From Pseudomonadota bacterium (lineage in GTDB: Bacteria; Pseudomonadota; Gammaproteobacteria; Steroidobacterales; Woeseiaceae), in the NCBI GenBank assembly GCA_022567775.1, contig JADFGH010000017.1, forward strand, positions 1 to 12,537: a stretch of DNA of 12,537 nucleotides, given 5' to 3'. The notes beneath the pieces were generated by a model. It ran no database searches, had not been told where the DNA came from, and worked only from the letters and a program-made list of their open reading frames with translations. Shown here piece by piece: positions 6,868-12,537 of the stretch; position 1 is the stretch's first letter; the number at the start of each line of letters is the position of its first letter. The translations under genes and the position numbers were made by a program.

Positions 6868-7841
6868 TCTTTGTCGTTGCCCAGGAGCAATTCGACTTCG
6901 ACCGGTACGCCGTCCGGCAGGCGGGTGCGCGCATTCAGTACATCAACTTTTGCCGCATAACTGAGTCGCCCGCGGTCATGCTCGGTCAATGCGAAGTAGG
7001 GCGTGAAAGCCGCCTCGCTGGCTACCCAGCGAACTCTGCCGGCCAGTGGTTCTTCAAGGCCGTCGACATATATCTTTGCCCTGGTACCCGAGGTCACACG
7101 AACACGAATCGCCTCGGGAACGAAAATGCGCGCATAAGGTTGCCGTCCCGACAGGAGGATGACCATGGGCTGGCCGATTGCCGGTCTTTCACCCACCTCG
7201 AACAGAAGTGAGTCGACAATACTGTCGACAGGTGCGACGGATGAATGCCGCTGGAGGTCGATAGCCAGGGATGCGAGCCTCGCGCCAGCCTGGCTAAGCG
7301 CTTCCTCAGCCTGGCGCAGCTCCTCCAGCGTCGTACCGGTGAGCAATTCGTCAAGTTTTGCCTGCAGATTTTCAAGGTTTGCTTTTGCGTTATCGCGCGC
7401 CGCCCTCGCCCGGTCACGCAAATCAGACGAAGCAAGATTTAACTCATGAACCTGTTGTGCCCGATCAAGATCGGTCTCGCGAAACGCGAGTTCGTCCCTG
7501 GCACCGTGAACGTTTGCCTGCGCGGCTACGATCAGCTCCTTGCGCGGGCCGCGGATCAATTCGTCAAGCCGCGCGCGCGCCTGCGCTTCACTGGCCCTGG
7601 CCTCCGCTATCCTCGAGTTGATACGCGAGGTGTCCTGCGTGATTAGCAACTGGCCCGCAGCTACTGATTGTCCCTCGATGACCGCGCGTTCGACGATCGG
7701 CTCCGAGACCTCGGCCGTGATTTCTATGCGGTCCGACTCAAGCTGCCCGACGATTCGATGACTGGCATCGCGTGAATCGCAGGCGACAAGCGTCAATATC
7801 GTCAACGAGAGAGGCAGCGAAATTATTTGCGACTTATTCAT
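6864..7841 (-). CDS. HlyD-family membrane-fusion lipoprotein of ABC exporter (YbhG-like)
   Basis: A 325-residue periplasmic adaptor. A short basic N-terminus and hydrophobic core end in the lipobox LVAC with Cys21. Asp22 at +2 predicts retention in the inner membrane under the E. coli Lol rule. After processing come a barrel/lipoyl half-motif (ITAEVSEPIVERAVIEGQSV), then a long charged alpha-helical hairpin (about 75-190, heptad-rich with repeated EA/QA/RAR). The second lipoyl half (VAPVDSIVDSLLFEVGERPAIGQP) and a beta-barrel (about 225-320) follow. The role is linking the ABC-2 pump to an outer-membrane channel; no channel gene is nearby. ATG 7841 overlaps the TetR stop (ATGA). AAGG lies about 10 nt upstream. 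Confidence 0.9.
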   Translation of the reverse strand: MNKSQIISLPLSLTILTLVACDSRDASHRIVGQLESDRIEITAEVSEPIVERAVIEGQSVAAGQLLITQDTSRINSRIAEARASEAQARARLDELIRGPRKELIVAAQANVHGARDELAFRETDLDRAQQVHELNLASSDLRDRARAARDNAKANLENLQAKLDELLTGTTLEELRQAEEALSQAGARLASLAIDLQRHSSVAPVDSIVDSLLFEVGERPAIGQPMVILLSGRQPYARIFVPEAIRVRVTSGTRAKIYVDGLEEPLAGRVRWVASEAAFTPYFALTEHDRGRLSYAAKVDVLNARTRLPDGVPVEVELLLGNDKE

Positions 7842-8458
7842 TGGTATTTTACCTTGATCGAATCGAGCACCATTTCCACATGCGCCTCGATGAATCGATC
7901 GGTGTCAAGGTCCGTATGCGGTTGAAAGAGAAGCGTCCAGACCATGGAGAAAAAGATGGGTGTAATCAGCAGTTGCGGAAATTCATCCAGTGCTGACTTG
8001 CGAAATTCGCCGTTGTCGACGCCTCTTTTGATCAGGGTGCGCAGCGCATCGAGCGCCCTCGAGACGACGTTGTCCCAGTACCACGCAATGAGATCCGGAT
8101 GTTTAGGGCCCTCGGCGATCATCAGCCTTACGAGTATCTTCGCCGGCGACTTTGGAAGAGAAGTTGCGAATTCCAGAAACGGTCCGCGCACAAATTCCTC
8201 GGCCGACAATTCCGTTTCTTCGATGTTACTGATCAGTGCATCGATCCGCGGCGACAGGAAACTGCGAATGACGGCCTTGAACAGGTCTTCTTTCGTTTTG
8301 AAGTAAAGATAGAGGAGCCCTTTGCTGACGCCGGCCCGCTTCGCAACGTCATCGACCCTGGTTCCGGCATAGCCTTTCTCGGCGAATGCCGCCAGCGCTG
8401 CCTGTGTAATCTCAGCCGGACGATCTTCCTTGCGGCGTTGAAAGCGGGGTTCTGCCAT
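7838..8458 (-). CDS. TetR/AcrR-family repressor of the exporter operon
   Basis: A 206-residue regulator. The N-terminal helix-turn-helix (about 13-60) is typical: AEITQAALAAFAEKGYAGTR, then VDDVAKRAGVSKGLLYLYFKTKEDLF. The C-terminal ligand/dimer domain is helical (PKHPDLIAWYWDNVVSRALDAL) and resembles the CecR/YbiH type. It is the first gene of a four-gene operon in which each stop overlaps the next start by 4 bp. Two related palindromes lie immediately upstream around the -10 box, so autorepression and control of the whole operon are likely. The ligand is probably a pump substrate, but nothing in the sequence identifies it. The ribosome site is weak (AGCAGAT). The ATG at 8458 fits the family length. 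Confidence 0.92.
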   Translation of the reverse strand: MAEPRFQRRKEDRPAEITQAALAAFAEKGYAGTRVDDVAKRAGVSKGLLYLYFKTKEDLFKAVIRSFLSPRIDALISNIEETELSAEEFVRGPFLEFATSLPKSPAKILVRLMIAEGPKHPDLIAWYWDNVVSRALDALRTLIKRGVDNGEFRKSALDEFPQLLITPIFFSMVWTLLFQPHTDLDTDRFIEAHVEMVLDSIKVKYQ

Positions 8459-8472
8459 CGATATCTGCTTTT

Positions 8473-8490
8473 ACTGACTCGTGAGTCAGT
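8473..8490. promoter_or_regulatory. TetR operator candidate 1
   Basis: ACTGACTCGTGAGTCAGT is a perfect inverted repeat with 8-bp arms and a 2-bp centre. It lies 15 bp upstream of the tetR ATG, over the expected transcription start. It shares the pattern TGACY-N4-RGTCA with a second site 29 bp away, centre to centre. Confidence 0.65.
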
Positions 8491-8491
8491 T

Positions 8492-8521
8492 ACTATAGCT
8501 TAATGACCTGTTGGTCAGCAA
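8492..8521 (-). promoter_or_regulatory. Promoter candidate of tetR-exporter operon
   Basis: On the minus strand, TTGCTG (8521-8516) and TATAGT (8497-8492) are separated by 18 bp. The -10 matches at 5/6 and the -35 only at 3/6. One palindrome sits in the spacer and another just downstream of the -10, as expected for a repressed promoter. The core CTATAG (8493-8498) is self-complementary, so it could also seed a plus-strand -10 for the divergent ribA gene. Confidence 0.45.
8504..8517. promoter_or_regulatory. TetR operator candidate 2
   Basis: TGACCTGTTGGTCA has perfect 5-bp arms and a 4-bp centre. It shares TGAC..GT...GTCA with operator candidate 1. It lies between the -35 and -10 boxes of the predicted tetR promoter and 40-53 bp upstream of the ribA ATG, so a bound repressor could affect both directions. 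Confidence 0.55.
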
Positions 8522-8556
8522 GGTTTTTTTCTGAACCAAAATGGTAGTCTCCCGCC

Positions 8557-9378
8557 ATGTTCAGCTATATCGATCCAACCGTCCGCGAGCGGCTTGTCGC
8601 CCAGGGCACACTCATCCGCATAGACGCGGAGGGCCAGGTAACGGACCCGCATCATGCGCCCGAACCTGGAGCCCGGGCCTTGAGCATCCTCGGGCCGATT
8701 CCCTTGCCGCTCGAACGCCACGGCCGTCATTACGAGACCACGTGGTATGCCAGCGTCCGCCACACAGAACTGGCCAGAGCGCAGGAACTTGCCGACGAAC
8801 TCAGGGAGCGCGGCGGCCAGCAATCATTTGCGGTTTTGGCCTCGTCGATGGCCGTCAACAGCGTGTTGCTTCTCGGTGATTCCGATGATTGGTCGAACCC
8901 GCTGGTGCGGATTCACTCCAGCTGCCTGACTGGCGACGTATTCGGTTCCGAGCGCTGCGACTGCGGACCGCAATTTTTCTCTGCACTCGAGCGCATCGCG
9001 GACGATTCTGCGGGCGGCATGATCGTCTATATGTCGGGCCACGAGGGACGAGGTATCGGGCTCTGGGCCAAGGCTGCCACCTATCTGCTGCAGGACGCGG
9101 GCGAGAACACTTACCAGGCGAATCGCTCGCTGGGATTGCCGGACGATTCACGCGACTTCAGCGATGCTGCTGCCTTGTTGAAGTATTTTCTGGGTGATCA
9201 GCCTTTTCGCCTGCTGACCAATAACCCGAAAAAGGTCGACGACCTCAACGCACTTGGACTCTCGAAAATCACGCGCGTGAAACATGTTTGCGGCGTTGGC
9301 GATGCAAACAAGGAATATCTTGCGGCCAAACGGGAATGGGGCCACGATCTCGATCCTGAAGATATCGACAAGCCTTGA
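8557..9378 (+). CDS. GTP cyclohydrolase II, RibA-like, with N-terminal extension
   Basis: A 273-residue protein. The C-terminal part (about 105-262) is a GTP cyclohydrolase II domain. Zinc ligands Cys123, Cys134 and Cys136 lie in HSSCLTGDVFGSERCDCG, the GTP-loop GHEGRGIGL is at 161-169, Tyr176 matches E. coli Tyr105, Arg199 matches Arg128 (DDSRDF), and TNNPKK is at 221-226. The family reaction converts GTP to a diaminopyrimidine, formate and pyrophosphate, the first committed step of riboflavin synthesis. E. coli RibA is about 196 residues; this one has about 100 extra N-terminal residues without DHBP-synthase motifs. In the loop before GHEG, Ser replaces the Arg seen in many homologues (RGHEG). 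It could be a second RibA or a specialised paralogue making a deazaguanine/pterin-type intermediate. The start ATG 8557 has a poor ribosome site. No FMN riboswitch fits the 98-bp gap. Confidence 0.85.
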   Translation: MFSYIDPTVRERLVAQGTLIRIDAEGQVTDPHHAPEPGARALSILGPIPLPLERHGRHYETTWYASVRHTELARAQELADELRERGGQQSFAVLASSMAVNSVLLLGDSDDWSNPLVRIHSSCLTGDVFGSERCDCGPQFFSALERIADDSAGGMIVYMSGHEGRGIGLWAKAATYLLQDAGENTYQANRSLGLPDDSRDFSDAAALLKYFLGDQPFRLLTNNPKKVDDLNALGLSKITRVKHVCGVGDANKEYLAAKREWGHDLDPEDIDKP

Positions 9379-9383
9379 AAGAT

Positions 9384-9458
9384 ATCGCTCGCTGGGGCGA
9401 GAGCTCCTACGCATAGAAATGTGGAAAGGACTCGTAGGAGCTCGCCCCAGCGAGCGAT
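9384..9458. repeat. REP-like inverted pair (head-to-head doublet) between ribA and queF
   Basis: Two arms, 9384-9411 and 9433-9458, are inverted copies of a 26-bp unit. The left arm carries a 2-bp insertion (an extra GA near 9400-9402). Each arm has the anatomy of a REP element. There is a GTAG head (plus strand 9434-9437; minus strand 9411-9408) followed by a small internal palindrome, GCTCGC-CCCA-GCGAGC in the right arm (9440-9455). The heads point toward each other across about 21 bp. The pair can fold as one long cruciform or two small hairpins. It lies between two convergent stop codons (9378 and 9462), the usual position of REP doublets, and may also shield mRNA 3' ends. No RAYT transposase is in the window. 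Confidence 0.75.
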
Positions 9459-9461
9459 TCC

Positions 9462-10274
9462 TTATTGACGCCAGAGACGAATATTCTCTGGCGTCGCCTC
9501 GAAATCCGAGCGAAACGGATTGATGTCGAGTCCGCCGCGGCGATTGTAGCGAGCATGTACCGTCAAATTTTCAGGGCCACAACGCGCTTTAATATCGAGA
9601 AACATTCTCTCGACGCAGGCCTCGTGAAAATCATTGTGGTAGCGGAATGATACGATGTACCTGAGCAAAGATTCGCGATCAATCGCGGGTCCCCGATAGC
9701 GGATCAGGACGCTGCCCATGTCCGGTTGATGCGTAACCGGGCAGTTGCTGCGCAACAGGTGAGAATGTAATTCTTCTTCGATCGAATCTTCGCCAGTGGT
9801 TTTCAGGATTCTGGCGTCGACACCGCCGGCATCGACCTGCACATCGAGGCCATCGATACAGTCACCGGGGAGATCGGCAATGCGCCCTGTCGGGAATTCA
9901 TTGGCCGGCGTCATGCTGATAATAACTTGTGACCCGGTAATTCGTGACAAATCGCGACTGATGACTCCGGCAAGCTCATCAATCGATGCGTAGCGCGACA
10001 TTGCGAGCGAATTCAGGTAGAGCTTCAATGATTTCGACTCGACGATGTTCACGGAATCAGCGGGGACGGTGATGACCGCCGTTGCGACGACCGGCTTCCC
10101 GGACGGCTCCAGCCAGGTAATCTCCCAGGCATTCCAGATATCTTTCCCCTGAAACGGCAAGTCGTCGCCCAGTTTGAGTGCTTGCCGGGCCTCACTACGA
10201 GGCACCGCAAACAACACCTGGGGCGAATATTCGTCGGGGTAATCCGTCGGTTTTCCGAGCGGGATTTTGCTCAT
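9462..10274 (-). CDS. queF: NADPH-dependent 7-cyano-7-deazaguanine reductase, type II
   Basis: A 270-residue enzyme of two tandem T-fold units that reduces preQ0 to preQ1 in queuosine tRNA modification. The QueF signature ESKSLKLYLNS is at 79-89. The nucleophile Cys178 and Asp185 lie in SNCPVTHQPDMG, substrate-binding His217-Glu218 in FHEACVERMF, and the C-terminal block is RYNRRGGLDINP. Length and domain order match the proteobacterial long form. I chose ATG 10274 because MSKIPLGKPTDYPDEY aligns with QueF N-termini. In-frame ATGs at 10331 and GTG 10373 would add residues unlike the family, and the latter would overlap the divergent dipeptidase gene. A TATACT box on the minus strand (10322-10317) could be the -10 for this start. 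The 3' end faces the REP pair. Confidence 0.93.
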   Translation of the reverse strand: MSKIPLGKPTDYPDEYSPQVLFAVPRSEARQALKLGDDLPFQGKDIWNAWEITWLEPSGKPVVATAVITVPADSVNIVESKSLKLYLNSLAMSRYASIDELAGVISRDLSRITGSQVIISMTPANEFPTGRIADLPGDCIDGLDVQVDAGGVDARILKTTGEDSIEEELHSHLLRSNCPVTHQPDMGSVLIRYRGPAIDRESLLRYIVSFRYHNDFHEACVERMFLDIKARCGPENLTVHARYNRRGGLDINPFRSDFEATPENIRLWRQ

Positions 10275-10353
10275 TTTCTGCAGCAGATCATCTGTTGGGT
10301 GGTGGCGCGGTAGTGTAGTATAGCGCCCCATTTTTTGGTCCTGGATTCCTCCC
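10275..10353. promoter_or_regulatory. Divergent promoter gap queF / isoaspartyl dipeptidase
   Basis: These 79 bp must drive both directions. On the minus strand TATACT (10322-10317) fits a -10. On the plus strand TAGTAT (10316-10321) overlaps it, with TTGGGT (10295-10300) as a weak -35 at a short 15-bp spacing. No clear operator was seen. Confidence 0.35.
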
Positions 10354-11535
10354 TTGTTGAAACTCCTTACCAATGCCCAGGTCTTCGCGCCCGAGGATCT
10401 GGGCCTTCGTCATGTGCTGATCGGTGGCGGCCGGATCATAGCTGTCAGCGAGGATAAGGACAGGCTGGCGGCGCCGTGCGCCAGCGAAATTGATCTGGAA
10501 GGGCGGCGCCTGCTGCCCGGCTTCATCGACGGGCATGCGCATGTTACCGGTGGTGGCGGGGAAGCCGGATTCAGGACGCGGGTGCCACCAGTGCCGCCCG
10601 GACAATTTACCCGCGCCGGCATCACCAGCGTTGTCGGCGTGCTGGGCACCGACGATACGACGAGGGATACGCGATCATTGCTGGCCCAGACCCGTGCACT
10701 TCGGGAAGAGGGGCTCGGTGCATGGTGTCATACCGGTGGCTATCACGTGCCTCCGGTAACGCTGACCGGCAGCGTCCGTGACGACATCGTCTATCTCGAT
10801 CCGGTCATCGGCGTCGGCGAGCTGGCTTTAAGCGATCACCGCTCGAGTCAGCCAACGCGAGACGAGCTGCTGCGAATTGCGAGCGATGCGCATGTCGCGG
10901 GCATGATCTCCGGCAAGGCAGGCATCGTGCATCTGCATCTCGGCGATGGCGAACGTGGTCTTGACCTCGTGCGTCAGGCGTTGCAGCTCAGCGAGCTTCC
11001 GGCACGCGTGTTCAATCCGACCCACGTCAACCGGCGCAAGGCATTATTCGAGGAAGCCATCGAGCTGGCTCGCGGCGGAAGTACGGTGGATATCACCGCT
11101 TTCCCGGTTGCCGAAGATGAAGACGCGTGGCCTGCAGATGTCGCGTTGCTGAGGTACCTGGAATCAGGTGCCCCTGCCGATCGGGTGACAATAAGTTCCG
11201 ACGGCGGCGGCTGTCTGCCAGTCTTTAATGCTGAGGGCGAGATGCTGCATATGGAAACGGCGAAGCCTGCAAGCCTGATTGAGACATTGCAGACGCTGCT
11301 TGTTAACGGTGCAGCGCTGGAGCAGGTTTTGCCGGCATTTACGAGCAATGTGGCCGATATACTGCGCTTGCACGATCGTGGCCGGATTCGCGACGGAGAT
11401 GCAGCCGACCTGATTGTGCTTGATGATGACAACGAAATCAGCGACGTGATGATCGCCGGCATCTGGCATGTACAGGCAGGGGCACAGCGGGTCTTCGGCC
11501 AGTTTGAGAATCAGGATGGGGCGGAAGAAGAATAG
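10354..11535 (+). CDS. iadA: Isoaspartyl (beta-aspartyl) dipeptidase of cyanophycin degradation
   Basis: A 393-residue amidohydrolase-fold metalloenzyme that hydrolyses beta-aspartyl dipeptides, here beta-Asp-Arg released from cyanophycin. It is collinear with E. coli IadA. The metal ligands are His61/His63 (FIDGHAHVTGGGGEAG), His195 (VHLHLGDG), His224 (NPTHVNRR) and Asp283 (ISSDGGG). The substrate Tyr130 sits in TGGYHVPP and the block ALSDHRSSQP is present. The E. coli carboxylated bridging Lys162 aligns with Glu156 (VIGVGE), with a 1-residue insertion beside it. The start is a TTG pair at 10354/10357 with no good ribosome site. The frame is closed upstream by TAG 10321, and homology begins within a few residues of the TTG. 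The stop shares one base with the cyanophycinase GTG. The function is well supported by the two cyanophycin genes behind it. Confidence 0.93.
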   Translation: MLKLLTNAQVFAPEDLGLRHVLIGGGRIIAVSEDKDRLAAPCASEIDLEGRRLLPGFIDGHAHVTGGGGEAGFRTRVPPVPPGQFTRAGITSVVGVLGTDDTTRDTRSLLAQTRALREEGLGAWCHTGGYHVPPVTLTGSVRDDIVYLDPVIGVGELALSDHRSSQPTRDELLRIASDAHVAGMISGKAGIVHLHLGDGERGLDLVRQALQLSELPARVFNPTHVNRRKALFEEAIELARGGSTVDITAFPVAEDEDAWPADVALLRYLESGAPADRVTISSDGGGCLPVFNAEGEMLHMETAKPASLIETLQTLLVNGAALEQVLPAFTSNVADILRLHDRGRIRDGDAADLIVLDDDNEISDVMIAGIWHVQAGAQRVFGQFENQDGAEEE

Positions 11536-12356
11536 TGACTCCGTCCAATAATACTGATTACTCCAGACGTGGCTACCTGGTCCCGATCGGCGGTGCTGAG
11601 GAAAAATTCAACAACCCGGAAATCCTCGATAAGTTCGTCGATATCTGCGGCGGCAAGAATGCACGCATTGCCATCATACCGACGGCGTCCGAGCTGGAAG
11701 ATACCGGGCGCAATTACGAAAAACTGTTTCGCAAGCTCGGCATCAGGCATGCCCAGGTCTTGCAACTGATTACGCGGGAGGATTGTCAGTCAGACAGGTA
11801 TCTCGACTACATCGAAAAAGCAGACGGCGTTTTCATGACCGGGGGCAATCAGTTGCGGTTGTCGACTACGCTGGGCGGAACACCGGTTGCACAGACCATT
11901 CGACGGCGTAATGCGGCCGGCATGCATGTGGCAGGCACCTCAGCCGGCGCCGCGTTCATGTCGGAGCACATGATTGCCGGAGGAGATGAGGGCAGCACAC
12001 CGAGTCCCGACATGGTTACGATGGCGCCCGGACTCGGGCTCACCAACAATTTTATTATCGACCAGCACTTTCGGCAGCGGGACCGCCTCGGCAGGCTGCT
12101 TACCGCACTTGCATACAACCCGTTTGCCGTGGGCATAGGGCTTGATGAGGACACTGCCGCATTTATCAGGCCGGGGGATGACCTCGAAGTCGTCGGCAGC
12201 GGCGGCATTACGATTATTGACCCGACCAGGCTGACTTATTCTTCCATGGACCGTGCACGACGCGGCGACCCGGTCAGCCTGATCGACGTGAAACTGCATA
12301 TACTGATTGCTGGTGGCCGATTCGAGATCGCATCCAGGAAGGCTATAGCGGAATAA
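11535..12356 (+). CDS. cphB: Cyanophycinase
   Basis: A 273-residue S51-family serine exopeptidase that cleaves cyanophycin to beta-Asp-Arg dipeptides in the cytosol. The nucleophile is Ser136 in the elbow GTSAGA (134-139). His178 in IIDQHFRQR and the FMTGGNQLRL loop (100-109) are the other active-site blocks. Ser-to-His spacing equals that of Synechocystis CphB (132/174). There is no signal peptide, so this is the intracellular type. The start is GTG 11535, overlapping the dipeptidase stop (TAGTG) by one base. GGAAGAAG lies about 6 nt upstream, so translation is coupled. It is middle of the three-gene set, followed 34 bp later by cyanophycin synthetase. Confidence 0.95.
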   Translation: MTPSNNTDYSRRGYLVPIGGAEEKFNNPEILDKFVDICGGKNARIAIIPTASELEDTGRNYEKLFRKLGIRHAQVLQLITREDCQSDRYLDYIEKADGVFMTGGNQLRLSTTLGGTPVAQTIRRRNAAGMHVAGTSAGAAFMSEHMIAGGDEGSTPSPDMVTMAPGLGLTNNFIIDQHFRQRDRLGRLLTALAYNPFAVGIGLDEDTAAFIRPGDDLEVVGSGGITIIDPTRLTYSSMDRARRGDPVSLIDVKLHILIAGGRFEIASRKAIAE

Positions 12357-12390
12357 ATAACAGAATAGAAAGAACGCTGGAGTCAATCCG

Positions 12391-12537
12391 TTGAAAATCG
12401 TCAGCAGCAACGTTTACGTTGGCCCGAATATTTACGCCCATTTCCCGGTTATCCGGCATGTACTCGATCTCGAGGCGCTGGAAGACTGGCCGACCGGGAG
12501 GCTGGGGAAAACATTTGTCGATCCCCTGCTCGAGAGT
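12391..12537 (+). CDS. cphA: Cyanophycin synthetase, N-terminal fragment (runs off window)
   Basis: The frame stays open to the last base, giving 49 residues that begin MKIVSSNVYVGPNIYA (the TTG start read as Met). They include FPVIRHVLDLEALEDWPTGR and match the N-terminal domain of CphA, whose homologues start with a V-Y-x-GPN-x-Y block and an LGxLEDxPT block. The enzyme is an ATP-dependent ligase building the Asp backbone and attaching Arg; catalytic domains lie beyond the window. The start TTG 12391 has GGAG (12379-12382) 8 nt upstream. It follows cyanophycinase by 34 bp without a terminator, so the three genes are likely one operon. The protein usually has about 870-900 residues, so only a small part is seen. 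Confidence 0.9.
   Translation, partial: MKIVSSNVYVGPNIYAHFPVIRHVLDLEALEDWPTGRLGKTFVDPLLES

Noticed and set aside
8459..8556. FMN riboswitch before the RibA-like gene
   Set aside because: The gap is only 98 bp, is filled by the two palindromes and promoter, and shows none of the conserved RFN-element blocks.
10275..10373. Longer queF starting at 10331 or 10373
   Set aside because: The extra N-terminal residues resemble no QueF and cross the divergent promoter. The family N-terminus begins at the 10274 ATG.

Overview
The window looks like chromosomal DNA of a moderately GC-rich Gammaproteobacterium. The grounds are short intergenic gaps, 4-bp overlapping operon starts, a type II (double T-fold) QueF, a stand-alone DksA/TraR-type protein, a FixJ-type regulator and a REP-like hairpin pair. 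The lineage is my inference from gene content; no rRNA, tRNA or phylogenetic marker is present. I see no transposase, phage gene, CRISPR array, tRNA or rRNA.

Layout, left to right. (1) 1-231 is the C-terminal end of a HEAT-repeat protein. It converges on and overlaps a two-gene minus-strand operon of paralogous tandem-domain universal stress proteins (2150-188). (2) A 317-bp palindrome-rich intergenic region (2151-2467) separates the usp operon from a plus-strand DksA/TraR zinc-finger gene. That gene abuts, tail to tail, a FixJ/NarL-type response regulator whose receiver-domain coding runs upstream of any usable start codon. (3) A CPA2-type cation/proton antiporter without a regulatory RCK domain follows on the plus strand. 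(4) A tightly overlapped minus-strand operon (8458-4817) encodes a TetR repressor, a lipoprotein membrane-fusion protein, an ABC ATPase and an ABC-2 permease. Two related palindromes flank the repressor's probable -10 box. (5) Divergent to it is an N-terminally extended GTP cyclohydrolase II (RibA-like). A REP-like inverted pair sits between it and the convergent queF. (6) Divergent to queF is a cyanophycin cluster: isoaspartyl dipeptidase, cyanophycinase and the first 49 codons of cyanophycin synthetase.

How the genes fit together. The usp pair, DksA-like protein, response regulator and antiporter form a stress/energy-state neighbourhood; this rests on family knowledge and adjacency only. 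The TetR-HlyD-ABC operon is a self-contained, probably autoregulated exporter related in layout to E. coli cecR-ybhGFSR, but with a single half-size ATPase and one permease. The last three genes form a cyanophycin nitrogen/carbon storage cycle: CphA makes the Asp/Arg polymer, cyanophycinase cuts it to beta-Asp-Arg, and the dipeptidase releases Asp and Arg.

Nothing here is demonstrably a new system. The points most worth checking are the start-less response regulator, the twin TetR operators, the Lys-to-Glu change at the dipeptidase metal bridge, the head-to-head REP pair, and the all non-ATG starts of the cyanophycin operon.
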